From an uncultured Pseudobdellovibrionaceae bacterium (GTDB lineage: Bacteria > Bdellovibrionota > Bdellovibrionia > Bdellovibrionales > Bdellovibrionaceae): a stretch of DNA of 10,233 nucleotides. The position numbers were made by a program, and so were the translations under genes. The stretch's first letter is position 1, and every line of letters begins with the position of its first letter. The stretch is from contig CALCCV010000032.1 in assembly GCA_937900305.1 (NCBI GenBank), forward strand, positions 1 through 10,233, read 5' to 3'. Positions 1 to 6,589 of this stretch are shown here, piece after piece. Below the pieces are notes generated by a model, which did not search any database, was not told the DNA's origin, and worked only from the letters and a program-made list of their open reading frames with translations.

Positions 1-2
1 CC

Positions 3-470
3 ACAAAATATTTAGCTACAACCGAGCGCGCGGCCGCAGTCATTGAAGAGTTTTGCACATTCCCTACCTTAGAACTCTTAAAATTTTATCGCTTGTTGAT
101 TTTTAGTTTTTTAGTCGGCAATGAAGACTTGCATCTCAAAAACTTTTCACTCATCACCGAGCCCGGAAAAGTTCGCTTAAGCCCGGCCTACGATCTGGTG
201 AACTCAACGATCGCCCTAGCCGCCCCTAAGGAAGAATTGGCTCTCGAACTTAAAAACAAAAAACACGGCTTCACGAGGATGGACTTCTTAACCTATCTCG
301 GCGTCCACATTTGCATGTTACCGGAAAAAAAAGCATCTAAGGAAATCGACTTGTTATTATCTCACTTGCCGCAATGGAAGGCTCACGTCGAAACTTCTTT
401 CCTTTCCCCCGACATGAAATCCGCTTACACCGCTCTTTTAGATGCGAGAGCCGAGAAAATACGTGCTTAA
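3..470 (+). CDS. HipA-family (HipT-like) serine/threonine kinase, C-terminal part; 5' end outside window
   Basis: The frame is open from the left edge, so the true start lies upstream and only the C-terminal ~155 residues are present. The stretch LVGNEDLHLKNFSL holds the HipA-type catalytic loop (Asp and Asn of D-L-H-L-K-N). About 25 residues later comes SPAYDLV, whose Asp corresponds to the metal-binding Asp of this kinase fold. The tail (EELAL, then NKKHGF, then SFLSPDMKSAY and a terminal Arg-rich helix) resembles the short HipT-like branch more than classical HipA. Family members are toxins of HipBA or HipBST modules that phosphorylate translation components such as aminoacyl-tRNA synthetases. 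The partner antitoxin would be upstream, outside the window, so toxin-antitoxin status is inferred. No frameshift is visible. The gene converges on the LanM-like gene, with 114 bp between the stops. Confidence 0.85.
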   Translation, partial: TKYLATTERAAAVIEEFCTFPTLELLKFYRLLIFSFLVGNEDLHLKNFSLITEPGKVRLSPAYDLVNSTIALAAPKEELALELKNKKHGFTRMDFLTYLGVHICMLPEKKASKEIDLLLSHLPQWKAHVETSFLSPDMKSAYTALLDARAEKIRA

Positions 471-584
471 AACGACCTTCGGTGCTTACAGAAAATCAGA
501 TCTCCGGATGCTATCGAAAATATCGATTTCGAGACATGTAATGCGAACAATTGGCTCTTTCCGCAAAGTTCTGATCAGTTGAAT

Positions 585-1601
585 CTAGCGGAGTCTGGCT
601 ATGTAATCTCTAGGCCCAAGAGAGAGTCGTACGTCGTCTTGGGAGCGCACCACAGAATACCCTGGCTGACTTAAACGCAGCGGCCCTGATGGCAATCGAG
701 CAGTGAGCCACAACAGCGACGAGGCCAAGAGTGTCTCGCAACGCTGCCGCCGTAATAAAATGTCAGGTAAGGCCACGGCCCGCCCCCGACTAAAAAAACG
801 GGGATCAATATATTCGAACTCAGCGACCTCATATTTTTCGTCGGCATAGTAGAAAAGTTTTTGAGTTTGTAAGGTCGTGTAAAAATAGGGAATATCTCCG
901 CGACTAAGCTGTATCTTCTCTTCTGGAAAGAATTCCGTGAAATTTCCGCTTGCGCAAGCTGAAGAGTAATCTGCGCTTGGCCTCAGTAGGATTCGTATTG
1001 GGACGGATGAAAGTAGCGAGTGCCTTGAAGAAAGAAACTCCTTCAGTCCCTCGCTACTAATTAGTGCTATCATGCAGTCTCGAAAACCGTTAAAGAGGTC
1101 TGCAAAATCCACAGAAGTAAATCCGTTCCCACTTATTTTATGAAAAATACAATGAGCGGTTTTATAGGTTCTGTGAGGTAGCAATCCGGTTTCATTCGGC
1201 AATAGCATTGGCATGAACGCACATTCAATATCAACTGGCACGAAGGCACTGTCTCTTCTTACGAGATTATTAGCATGTAAGTCGGAAAGTCCGAAAAATG
1301 TACAATAGGCATTTAGCATCCCGAAAAGTCGCCAACTGAGCTTTCCCATCGAACTTTCTGCGAGGAGGTGGACCGACCCGCCTCTGGTTTCTAAAGGTCT
1401 ATCGACTTTTAAGACGAAAAGGTCGCTAAGATCCTTCAAAACCAGGTCGCGTTCAAATATAGGTAACAGTGGGGATTCCGCGCCGAAGAAAAAATACTCC
1501 CAGAAAACCGGCCGGGGTTTTAAAAATATGGTTTGCCCATCGACCACGATTGCGGCCGTGCGCTTACCGAAATTATGGACGTCCCCCAGCCTCAAATCCA
1601 T
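585..1601 (-). CDS. Minimal stand-alone LanM-type dehydratase (DUF4135 kinase/lyase core, no cyclase domain)
   Basis: 338 residues against ~900-1100 for LanM. The protein begins almost at the conserved GDxH motif (GDVHNFGK, residues 6-13). FLKPRP follows (Lys28), then SDLHANNL (Asp107, His109, Asn112) and VPVDIE (Asp124, Glu126): the complete set of kinase residues known in LanM enzymes, with the spacing from Asp107 to Asp124 the same as I recall for CylM. Further on, IRILLRPSADY (Arg203, Ser209) matches the LanM Arg...Thr elimination motif with Thr replaced by Ser, and LSRGDIPYF (232-240) is another LanM signature. In LanM this region phosphorylates Ser/Thr of a precursor peptide and eliminates phosphate to give Dha/Dhb. 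The ~200-residue N-terminal region and the zinc-binding LanC cyclase are absent. Start: ATG at 1601 is the only start after an in-frame stop, has no Shine-Dalgarno of its own, and overlaps the upstream peptide's TAA by one base (TAATG), implying translational coupling. Confidence 0.85.
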   Translation of the reverse strand: MDLRLGDVHNFGKRTAAIVVDGQTIFLKPRPVFWEYFFFGAESPLLPIFERDLVLKDLSDLFVLKVDRPLETRGGSVHLLAESSMGKLSWRLFGMLNAYCTFFGLSDLHANNLVRRDSAFVPVDIECAFMPMLLPNETGLLPHRTYKTAHCIFHKISGNGFTSVDFADLFNGFRDCMIALISSEGLKEFLSSRHSLLSSVPIRILLRPSADYSSACASGNFTEFFPEEKIQLSRGDIPYFYTTLQTQKLFYYADEKYEVAEFEYIDPRFFSRGRAVALPDILLRRQRCETLLASSLLWLTARLPSGPLRLSQPGYSVVRSQDDVRLSLGPRDYIARLR

Positions 1602-1672
1602 TAAAAGTCTGAGTTGCCCCGAATGGCACTGTTAGACTCGAGATCTAGCAAATCAATGTAGGTGTCTGTCAT
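1601..1672 (-). CDS. Short peptide ORF (23 aa), candidate precursor peptide for the LanM-like enzyme
   Basis: ATG at 1672 sits 5 nt after a GGAGG Shine-Dalgarno, the strongest ribosome-binding site in this part of the window. The ORF ends in TAA, which shares its last A with the ATG of the dehydratase gene. The peptide starts MTDTY, has an aliphatic/acidic stretch IDLLDLES (residues 6-13), and ends SAIRGNSDF. It carries Thr2, Thr4 and Ser13, Ser15, Ser21, and no Cys. The IDLLDLES stretch is reminiscent of recognition motifs in lanthipeptide leaders (for example the L-x-L-Q-type motif of class III or FNLDL of class I), but this is resemblance only. The lack of Cys fits the lack of a cyclase. 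Alternatives are a translational-coupling leader for the enzyme gene, or a diverged relict of the missing LanM N-terminus. Being a real translated ORF is well supported; the precursor role is inference. Confidence 0.6.
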   Translation of the reverse strand: MTDTYIDLLDLESNSAIRGNSDF

Positions 1673-1716
1673 TTTTTCCTCCAATTAGTTTTGAGCTGTT
1701 TCACCGCAATAATGCG
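1673..1716. promoter_or_regulatory. 44-bp divergent intergenic region with short palindrome
   Basis: These 44 bp separate the starts of the minus-strand peptide/dehydratase pair and the plus-strand transporter. Two complete promoters cannot fit without reaching into the coding sequences, so the two transcription units probably share control. The palindrome CGCA-ATAA-TGCG at 1705-1716 lies directly before the transporter ATG and could be half of an operator, but its arms are only 4 bp. For the minus strand, TTGCAT with a CATTAT 17 bp downstream is a weak sigma70-like pair located inside the transporter's 5' coding region. No convincing plus-strand promoter was found. Confidence 0.4.
1678..1682 (-). 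promoter_or_regulatory. Strong Shine-Dalgarno (GGAGG) for the 23-aa peptide ORF
   Basis: On the minus strand the sequence reads TTGGAGG, then AAAAA, then ATG. The spacing is 5 nt and the match to the anti-Shine-Dalgarno is near ideal. It decides in favour of translating the short ORF, and through it the coupled dehydratase gene. Confidence 0.8.
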
Positions 1717-2949
1717 ATGTATAAAGCGCCGATGCAAACTAGTGTTTCTTCGACCCCATCGCAACCAAAATCACAGGTCATGTTGTTTTTTCTGGGTGCT
1801 TTTGTAACCGCCCTCGGGACCCATACTTTCCCAAGTTCGGGGCTCGCGTTCATGAGCCAGGCTGGATTATCTTTAGCGGCTATTGGCGGCATAATGATGT
1901 CAAACCGCCTGGCGACTGTTTTGGTTAACCTTTTTCTTGGAGATTGGATTGATCGGAAGAATCCAGCTTACTTGATCGGGGGTGCTGAACTCATCAACGT
2001 ACTCGTAACGCTGACATTAATCGCGGTTTGGCCTGACGTCACAAATCTGCTCCTGGTTTTTATAGTGGCCGTTTTTTGCCGATCTACTTTGATTGCTCTT
2101 ACACTGCCTTGCCAACAAAAGATTATTAAAGGAATGACAGAAAATCATCCGGAGAAGATAAAGCCGTATACGATTCTGATAAACTGGGTTAATTACGGCT
2201 CGGGAATTTTTGCGGCTGCTATCGCATTCTACGCAATCAAGTATCGATCTTTTGAGTTCGTCCTTTGGATTGATGGACTCACATTCATAGTGAATGGGAT
2301 ACTTATATTCGTGGGCTTTCGGTATTCCACTTTTCAAAGTTTAGCCAAAGGCTCTCTCAATCCATTCAAACCATTCAAAAAGTTTTTCGAGTTGAACAGA
2401 TTAGATCCTAAATTGTTTTGGGCCGACATTTTCCTTCATCTATCTGTCTTCGGCACCAATATCTTTATGATTAGGCTCGTTCGGGGCCAAGTCGAAAACA
2501 TACCTATCTTGCTAATCAGTTTTGCCTTAGCTGTCTGGGTTTCAACTTTTCTCTTACATAAATTTGATCCGCTAAGAATTGTCAAGATCAGCTGGTTTTT
2601 CCTTCCCGTAAGTTTTCTTTGGCTTCTGCTTGCTCCGCCATCTTTGGGTGGGCAATTGGCTGGAGTGTTCCTAAGAAATATTTGCTACTGGAATATTTTC
2701 ACCCATCACTCAGTTCAAATTCAAAGAGGCAGCGCTAGCACGAATATCGTACAGCTTACCTCCGCGCGAACTGCTTTGAACACCTTGATCTTAGGTGTCG
2801 GCGAACTCCTAATGGGATATCTATCAAATTTTATTTCTATCGAAACCGAACTTCTAGTTCGAGTTGGATTGGGAGTTGCCTTTGCCTTCTATACAATTGC
2901 TCTTCGACCGCGTTCGGAATCATTGCTGGTACAGACGCCGGCGAAATAA
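1717..2949 (+). CDS. MFS transporter
   Basis: A 410-residue, strongly hydrophobic protein with roughly 10-12 membrane helices starting near residue 22 (MLFFLGAFVTALG). The loop between helices 2 and 3 has GDWIDRKNP (about residues 68-76), the MFS motif A signature. A short basic tail follows the last helix. MFS members are proton-driven carriers or exporters in the inner membrane. Lying back to back with the peptide/dehydratase pair, it is the natural candidate for exporting the modified peptide, but substrate cannot be read from the sequence. Start: ATG 1717 has no clear Shine-Dalgarno; ATG 1732 in the same frame is an alternative. The stop precedes the next gene's ATG by 46 bp, and the binding-protein frame is open back into this gene. 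Confidence 0.85.
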   Translation: MYKAPMQTSVSSTPSQPKSQVMLFFLGAFVTALGTHTFPSSGLAFMSQAGLSLAAIGGIMMSNRLATVLVNLFLGDWIDRKNPAYLIGGAELINVLVTLTLIAVWPDVTNLLLVFIVAVFCRSTLIALTLPCQQKIIKGMTENHPEKIKPYTILINWVNYGSGIFAAAIAFYAIKYRSFEFVLWIDGLTFIVNGILIFVGFRYSTFQSLAKGSLNPFKPFKKFFELNRLDPKLFWADIFLHLSVFGTNIFMIRLVRGQVENIPILLISFALAVWVSTFLLHKFDPLRIVKISWFFLPVSFLWLLLAPPSLGGQLAGVFLRNICYWNIFTHHSVQIQRGSASTNIVQLTSARTALNTLILGVGELLMGYLSNFISIETELLVRVGLGVAFAFYTIALRPRSESLLVQTPAK

Positions 2950-2982
2950 ACTTTTCGTAGCATTCTTATTGACGACGATTAC

Positions 2983-2988
2983 GGGAGG
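2983..2988 (+). promoter_or_regulatory. Shine-Dalgarno (GGGAGG) selecting ATG 2996 of the binding-protein gene
   Basis: GGGAGG followed by 7 nt and ATG is an almost ideal ribosome-binding site. It argues for the ATG at 2996 and against longer TTG starts at 2864-2897, even though the longer form would supply a signal-peptide-like segment. Confidence 0.75.
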
Positions 2989-2995
2989 AAAAGTT

Positions 2996-4420
2996 ATGGC
3001 CAATTCAACACTAGACATTCCGATCCCTGGCGCAGAAATTAATTTTGATCCTCAAACAATGCAAGATGCTTGGTCCATGCATATGGTCCTTCAAGTGCAC
3101 AGAGGGTTATTCAAGTTCGCTCCGGAAGGCAATGTTGAGCTGGACATTGCCGAGAGTTTTGAAGAATCCAAGGATAAAAAGGAAATGATTGTCCGGTTGA
3201 AAGACGTCTCTTTTGGTGATGGCACAAAATTGAAAGCGAGCCATGTCGTTAATACTTTCAAAAGGTTGTTTTTGATTGAATCTTCGATATCGGCTGACTT
3301 ACACGGCATCATCGGCGCCAAAGAAATCAAAAATGCTCCGAACATTGCCTTTGGTGTGTCTGCAATTGACCACAAAACTGTTCGAATTCAGCTTGCGAAA
3401 CCAAATGTACTTTTGAAAGTGGTGATGGCAACCCCCGATTGCTCAATCTTAAAGTTAGATTCTCCCGGAAAGTCTGTTGATCCAACAATCGGACTCGGAG
3501 CCTACAACGTTTCGGAACAGACGGATGGTAAAATTGTTTTGAAGATAAAATCGAAGCCCAATTCTCGGGCTCCACAAGTATTAGTTTACCGAACGGGCGT
3601 AAAGGTTCTAGAGGACATTCAAGTCAACGCGGTCCCGGATCATTATGACCTCGATTCTAAAAAAGTGGACACATTAATCGCAAGAGGATTTCGTCGAACA
3701 GTCAGTGATGCCACCCGCGAACGATTCTTGATGTTAAATAAGGAAAAGTTCACCGCTCAAGAGCGGAAAAGCATTTCCCAGGCAATTGATCCGAAAGGCC
3801 TCAGCACTAGGATTGGAAACCCGAACCTAATTCCTGCATACGGACTGATTCCGTTCGGATTACCTGGTGCAAATCTCTCGAAACCTCTCGCCGCACCTCT
3901 CGTCAAGCCAGCCAAGATCGGAAACGGCTACGCGCGGAAGAACTCCCTGAGGGTTACATTTCCCGACACCTGGAAAGATGGAGAGCTTCTCGCTTCTGGA
4001 ATTCTGGAACAGCTTCGGGCCCATGGAATCGATGGCCACCTCCAAGCCGCTTCTTTCGCTGATTGGATGACTTGCAAGAAAAATGGAGATTACGACATTT
4101 TAATCAACGCTCGTGGGATTGACTATCCCGACCCCTACGCGGTCCTTTCGTATTTTAAAGGAGGGGTCTCCCAGAACTATCTCAAACAAGAGGACACTGA
4201 AATTGATGATTTACTGGAAAAAGCTCTTGGCGAATTCGATACTGAAAAGCGCATTCATATCTACGATCAAATCGAAGAGAAAATTTTAAAATTAAACGTC
4301 ATAGTTCCATTATTATTTGGAGCATCCAATTCTACGCTCTGGCCGCCGGCCGCGAAATTCGTTCCAGCGCATCCGCTTGGATTTCATTTTCTTTCCCTCG
4401 AAAATGTTGAGATGAATTGA
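2996..4420 (+). CDS. OppA-like extracytoplasmic solute/peptide-binding protein (SBP_bac_5 family)
   Basis: 474 residues, typical of the peptide/nickel-binding SBP_bac_5 family. The start STLDIPIPGAEINFDPQ resembles the mature N-terminus of such proteins. VSFGDGTKLKASHVVNTFKR is the family's conserved F-x-D-G...A-x-D/H-V-x-x-x-F/L region, and the C-terminal part (YDILINARGIDYPDPYAVL, then EIDDLLEKAL) is also typical. The family captures oligopeptides in the periplasm for ABC import or for signalling; no ABC permease or ATPase genes are nearby. Oddity: the well-supported ATG leaves no signal peptide, whereas the same frame upstream encodes RRRRNK, then the hydrophobic LFVAFLLTTITGG, then VMA before NS. 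That would be a good signal peptide if translation began at TTG 2897 inside the transporter gene. The gene ends in TGATG, overlapping the kinase gene. Confidence 0.85.
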   Translation: MANSTLDIPIPGAEINFDPQTMQDAWSMHMVLQVHRGLFKFAPEGNVELDIAESFEESKDKKEMIVRLKDVSFGDGTKLKASHVVNTFKRLFLIESSISADLHGIIGAKEIKNAPNIAFGVSAIDHKTVRIQLAKPNVLLKVVMATPDCSILKLDSPGKSVDPTIGLGAYNVSEQTDGKIVLKIKSKPNSRAPQVLVYRTGVKVLEDIQVNAVPDHYDLDSKKVDTLIARGFRRTVSDATRERFLMLNKEKFTAQERKSISQAIDPKGLSTRIGNPNLIPAYGLIPFGLPGANLSKPLAAPLVKPAKIGNGYARKNSLRVTFPDTWKDGELLASGILEQLRAHGIDGHLQAASFADWMTCKKNGDYDILINARGIDYPDPYAVLSYFKGGVSQNYLKQEDTEIDDLLEKALGEFDTEKRIHIYDQIEEKILKLNVIVPLLFGASNSTLWPPAAKFVPAHPLGFHFLSLENVEMN

Positions 4421-5817
4421 TGAGATCCATTCGAACTGTATTCCGAGAAATCGTAGTTCAAAATTTCATAACGGCTCTTGCGTTTACTGCAGTTCTCCAG
4501 CTTGCATTTTGTTTCATCGTTTTAGGCACATTTATCTCTCTATCGACAAAATTCCTGTCAGAGAATATCAATTTGTTACTTGAGAGATCGGAAACTGCCG
4601 GTTACCAAGTCCTTTTGAACAATCAACTATCTTCGTTAGTCCAATCCTTAAACAACTCTTCCCCCATTCAAACGGAAGTGTTGATTTCGGCGAATGATCG
4701 GTTGATATTCGAGTCTTCAGCGGAATCACTTGATTCGCCACTAGATTTCCGAAAGACTTTTTCGAAACCCACGATGAACGGTAAATACGATGTCGTGGTA
4801 AAGATTCACCCAACGCAGTTTATCTTGATGAATCTCATTTTGTTCGGTATTTTCTTTTTTGGGTCTTGGATTTTTTTCCAGCACAGACACAAGAAATTTG
4901 CGAGAACCATCGATCAAACCATTGCTGAAGTTGTTTTATTAATTGAATCCATAAAAATTCACTCAGCCAACCTCGATTCCCCAGCAAGTAGATTTACAGC
5001 CCGCTCGTCTACACTAGAGGTAGCCTCCTTAGAATCTTCATTACAGATGTTACTCGAAAAAATCGATGAACAAAAAGGCCGAATAAACCAACTTTCATAC
5101 GCGGAAGCACTCGGAACTATTTCAAGGCAGGTGGCGCATGATATCAGGTCGCCACTATCCGCCTTACAAATCCTCGCCTCCTTGAATCATCAAATGTCGC
5201 AAGATCACCATTCCTTGCTAACTGGCGCGACGAAACGAATAACTGAAATAGCGAACAACATGCTTCAGCACGCTAAAAAGCCTCAGGTCGCACCGGAAAA
5301 GTTGATCGAAATAAATCTAAAGAGGACCGTTCTACAATTGATCAAAGAGAAGCAATTCGAGCACAACAAAAAGAAAGTGCAGATCTCTTTCCGGAACGAA
5401 GCCGACACCCGAGCGACACAGGTAGCTCTCCCAGCTGGACAGATTGAGCGAATTATTTCCAACCTGGTGAATAACTCGGTAGAGGCTGGAGCTAGTAGAA
5501 TCGTCGTCTCTATGAAGTCTTGCGGAGGCATCCAAACGTTGACTGTTTTTGATAACGGCGAAGGAATCTCTAATCTGGATCTCGTGCGGCGCTGTCAATC
5601 GGGGGTCTCACTAAAAACTGGTGCCGCAAGCAACTCTCACTCGGGCCTGGGCCTTTCACATGCGAAGTCCGTGATTTCTGCAGCGGGAGGAAAACTTCGG
5701 ATAAGATCGAAAACAAAAAACGGTACAGCAATATGGATGCGTCTTCCAGGAATCAGCGGTCGAGAGATTTCGAAAACGCCCGCAAGGAGTAGGCCGAGTT
5801 CCCTCGCATCCGATTAG
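4420..5817 (+). CDS. Membrane sensor histidine kinase
   Basis: 465 residues. Two membrane segments (about 15-40 and 134-153) flank an ~90-residue extracytoplasmic sensor region. A linker and coiled-coil-like helix (~195-228) follow, then the H-box QVAHDIRSPLSAL with phosphoacceptor His240. The ATPase domain has the N-box ISNLVNNSVEAG, G1 box FDNGEGI (377-383) and G2 box SGLGLSHAKS (408-417). All catalytic boxes look intact. The protein ends in a basic, disordered-looking tail. ATG 4420 shares one base with the TGA of the binding-protein gene (TGATG), so the two are probably translationally coupled and may act together, with the binding protein presenting a ligand to the sensor. No response-regulator gene is in the window, so the partner is encoded elsewhere. 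Confidence 0.92.
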   Translation: MRSIRTVFREIVVQNFITALAFTAVLQLAFCFIVLGTFISLSTKFLSENINLLLERSETAGYQVLLNNQLSSLVQSLNNSSPIQTEVLISANDRLIFESSAESLDSPLDFRKTFSKPTMNGKYDVVVKIHPTQFILMNLILFGIFFFGSWIFFQHRHKKFARTIDQTIAEVVLLIESIKIHSANLDSPASRFTARSSTLEVASLESSLQMLLEKIDEQKGRINQLSYAEALGTISRQVAHDIRSPLSALQILASLNHQMSQDHHSLLTGATKRITEIANNMLQHAKKPQVAPEKLIEINLKRTVLQLIKEKQFEHNKKKVQISFRNEADTRATQVALPAGQIERIISNLVNNSVEAGASRIVVSMKSCGGIQTLTVFDNGEGISNLDLVRRCQSGVSLKTGAASNSHSGLGLSHAKSVISAAGGKLRIRSKTKNGTAIWMRLPGISGREISKTPARSRPSSLASD

Positions 5818-6065
5818 CAAATTCCGCCTTTTAAAAAATGTAAAAGGGCATGATCTTGTTGAATGCGATAAAGTCACTTGGATGGAGAATATCCGCTGTT
5901 CAACCTGGTAAATGAAATCTAGCTAAGGCGGCCCGGCAACAAGGTGACCCTGCTCTTCGCCCCACATTCTATTTTGAAATATTTTGCTAACTCCTCCGCA
6001 GCTGAGGACGTGACTTTCGGTAATTCTCGGTACCGGATTGACTCGCATTTGTCGCTCGATGAGCG
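5818..6065. other. Non-coding/unrecognised gap after the sensor kinase
   Basis: Just after the kinase stop there is an A/T-rich hairpin, CCTTTTA (5827-5833) and TAAAAGG (5841-5847), with a 7-nt loop and no following T-run, so it is at best a poor terminator. The rest gives no recognisable protein in any frame. It should have held the N-terminal two thirds of the acyl ligase whose remnant begins after it, so an old deletion end point probably lies here. Confidence 0.4.
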
Positions 6066-6589
6066 AATTTTCTTGTGGATCCTGACGGAGTCGAGATTAT
6101 CACGGATCAATTGCCTCCGTTGAAAGACTCCGAAGGAATTTCTATCTCAAGCCAGCAGCGCTCTTTGAACCCGGTAACGCCGATGGTTGGCTGCACACCG
6201 GTGATCTCGGGGAAGTTGGCGTCGACGGTTTTCTTAAAATTTTGGGTCGAAAGAAAAACATCATGATCACTTCCCTGGGCCGCAACATTTATCCCGAGGC
6301 GGTTGAAACTGCCTATCGAATCCATCCACAGATCCAAAACGTCATGATCTTCGCGGATCAACTTCCACACGTCGTCGGAGTCGTCGTTACCGATGCCTGG
6401 GATCTAAAAATAGCCACTGCGGATCTGCTGAAACTGGGTCAGGAAAGCTTGCCCGAGATTTGTAGAATCCAAGAATTTCATTTTCTAACTCCAACAGAAG
6501 CGAAGGAGGAGGGCTTTTACACGGTGACCGGACGCCCGCTGCGCTCGCAAATTTGGCAAACCATTCAAACTCGGAGAAATCTTTTATGA
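6066..6589 (+). pseudogene. AMP-forming acyl-CoA/acyl ligase (AMP-binding family), C-terminal remnant
   Basis: The family core DGWLHTGDLGEVGVDGFL (6182-6235) continues directly into KILGRKKNIMITSLGRNIYP, the hinge and start of the C-terminal domain. The tail TVTGRPLRSQIW occupies the place of the family's Lys-containing loop, with Arg in place of the usual Lys. Upstream, in the next frame, VDPDGVEIITD...DSEG (6075-6137) matches the preceding strand of the fold. Joining it to FYLKP needs a frame change near 6138, that is two extra bases or one missing. Nothing of the N-terminal ~400 residues (including the P-loop-like motif) remains. Family enzymes activate carboxylic acids as acyl-adenylates. 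The stop overlaps the following dioxygenase start (ATGA), so they formed one operon. The largest intact piece is the frame from 6242, but it cannot be a working enzyme. Confidence 0.85.

Noticed and set aside
514..532. TCGAAA...TTTCGA hairpin between the convergent HipA-type and LanM-like genes as a shared terminator
   Set aside because: The stem is only 6 A/T-rich base pairs and no T-run follows on either strand; too weak to call.
585..1601. Reading the LanM-like protein as a second HipA or aminoglycoside-kinase-type protein because of its DLHxxN loop
   Set aside because: The GDxH start, KPR, VDIE, the Arg...Ser/Thr motif and GDIPYF in this order are specific to LanM dehydratases and absent from HipA.
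2017..2337. Long minus-strand frame inside the transporter gene
   Set aside because: Shadow of a clearly coding plus-strand membrane protein; no ribosome-binding site or family resemblance. The same applies to the minus-strand frames within 3091-3575, 4568-4813 and 5283-5877.
2864..2995. Calling the binding-protein gene from TTG 2864
   Set aside because: It would overlap the transporter by 86 bp with a TTG start and no ribosome-binding site, while ATG 2996 has an excellent one. The signal-peptide puzzle is reported as a finding instead.
5919..6110. Minus-strand 63-residue frame with protein-like composition (ending CGAKSRVTLLPGRLS)
   Set aside because: No ribosome-binding site, no recognised family, and its start overlaps the ligase remnant on the other strand. 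It reads smoothly enough to note but not to call.
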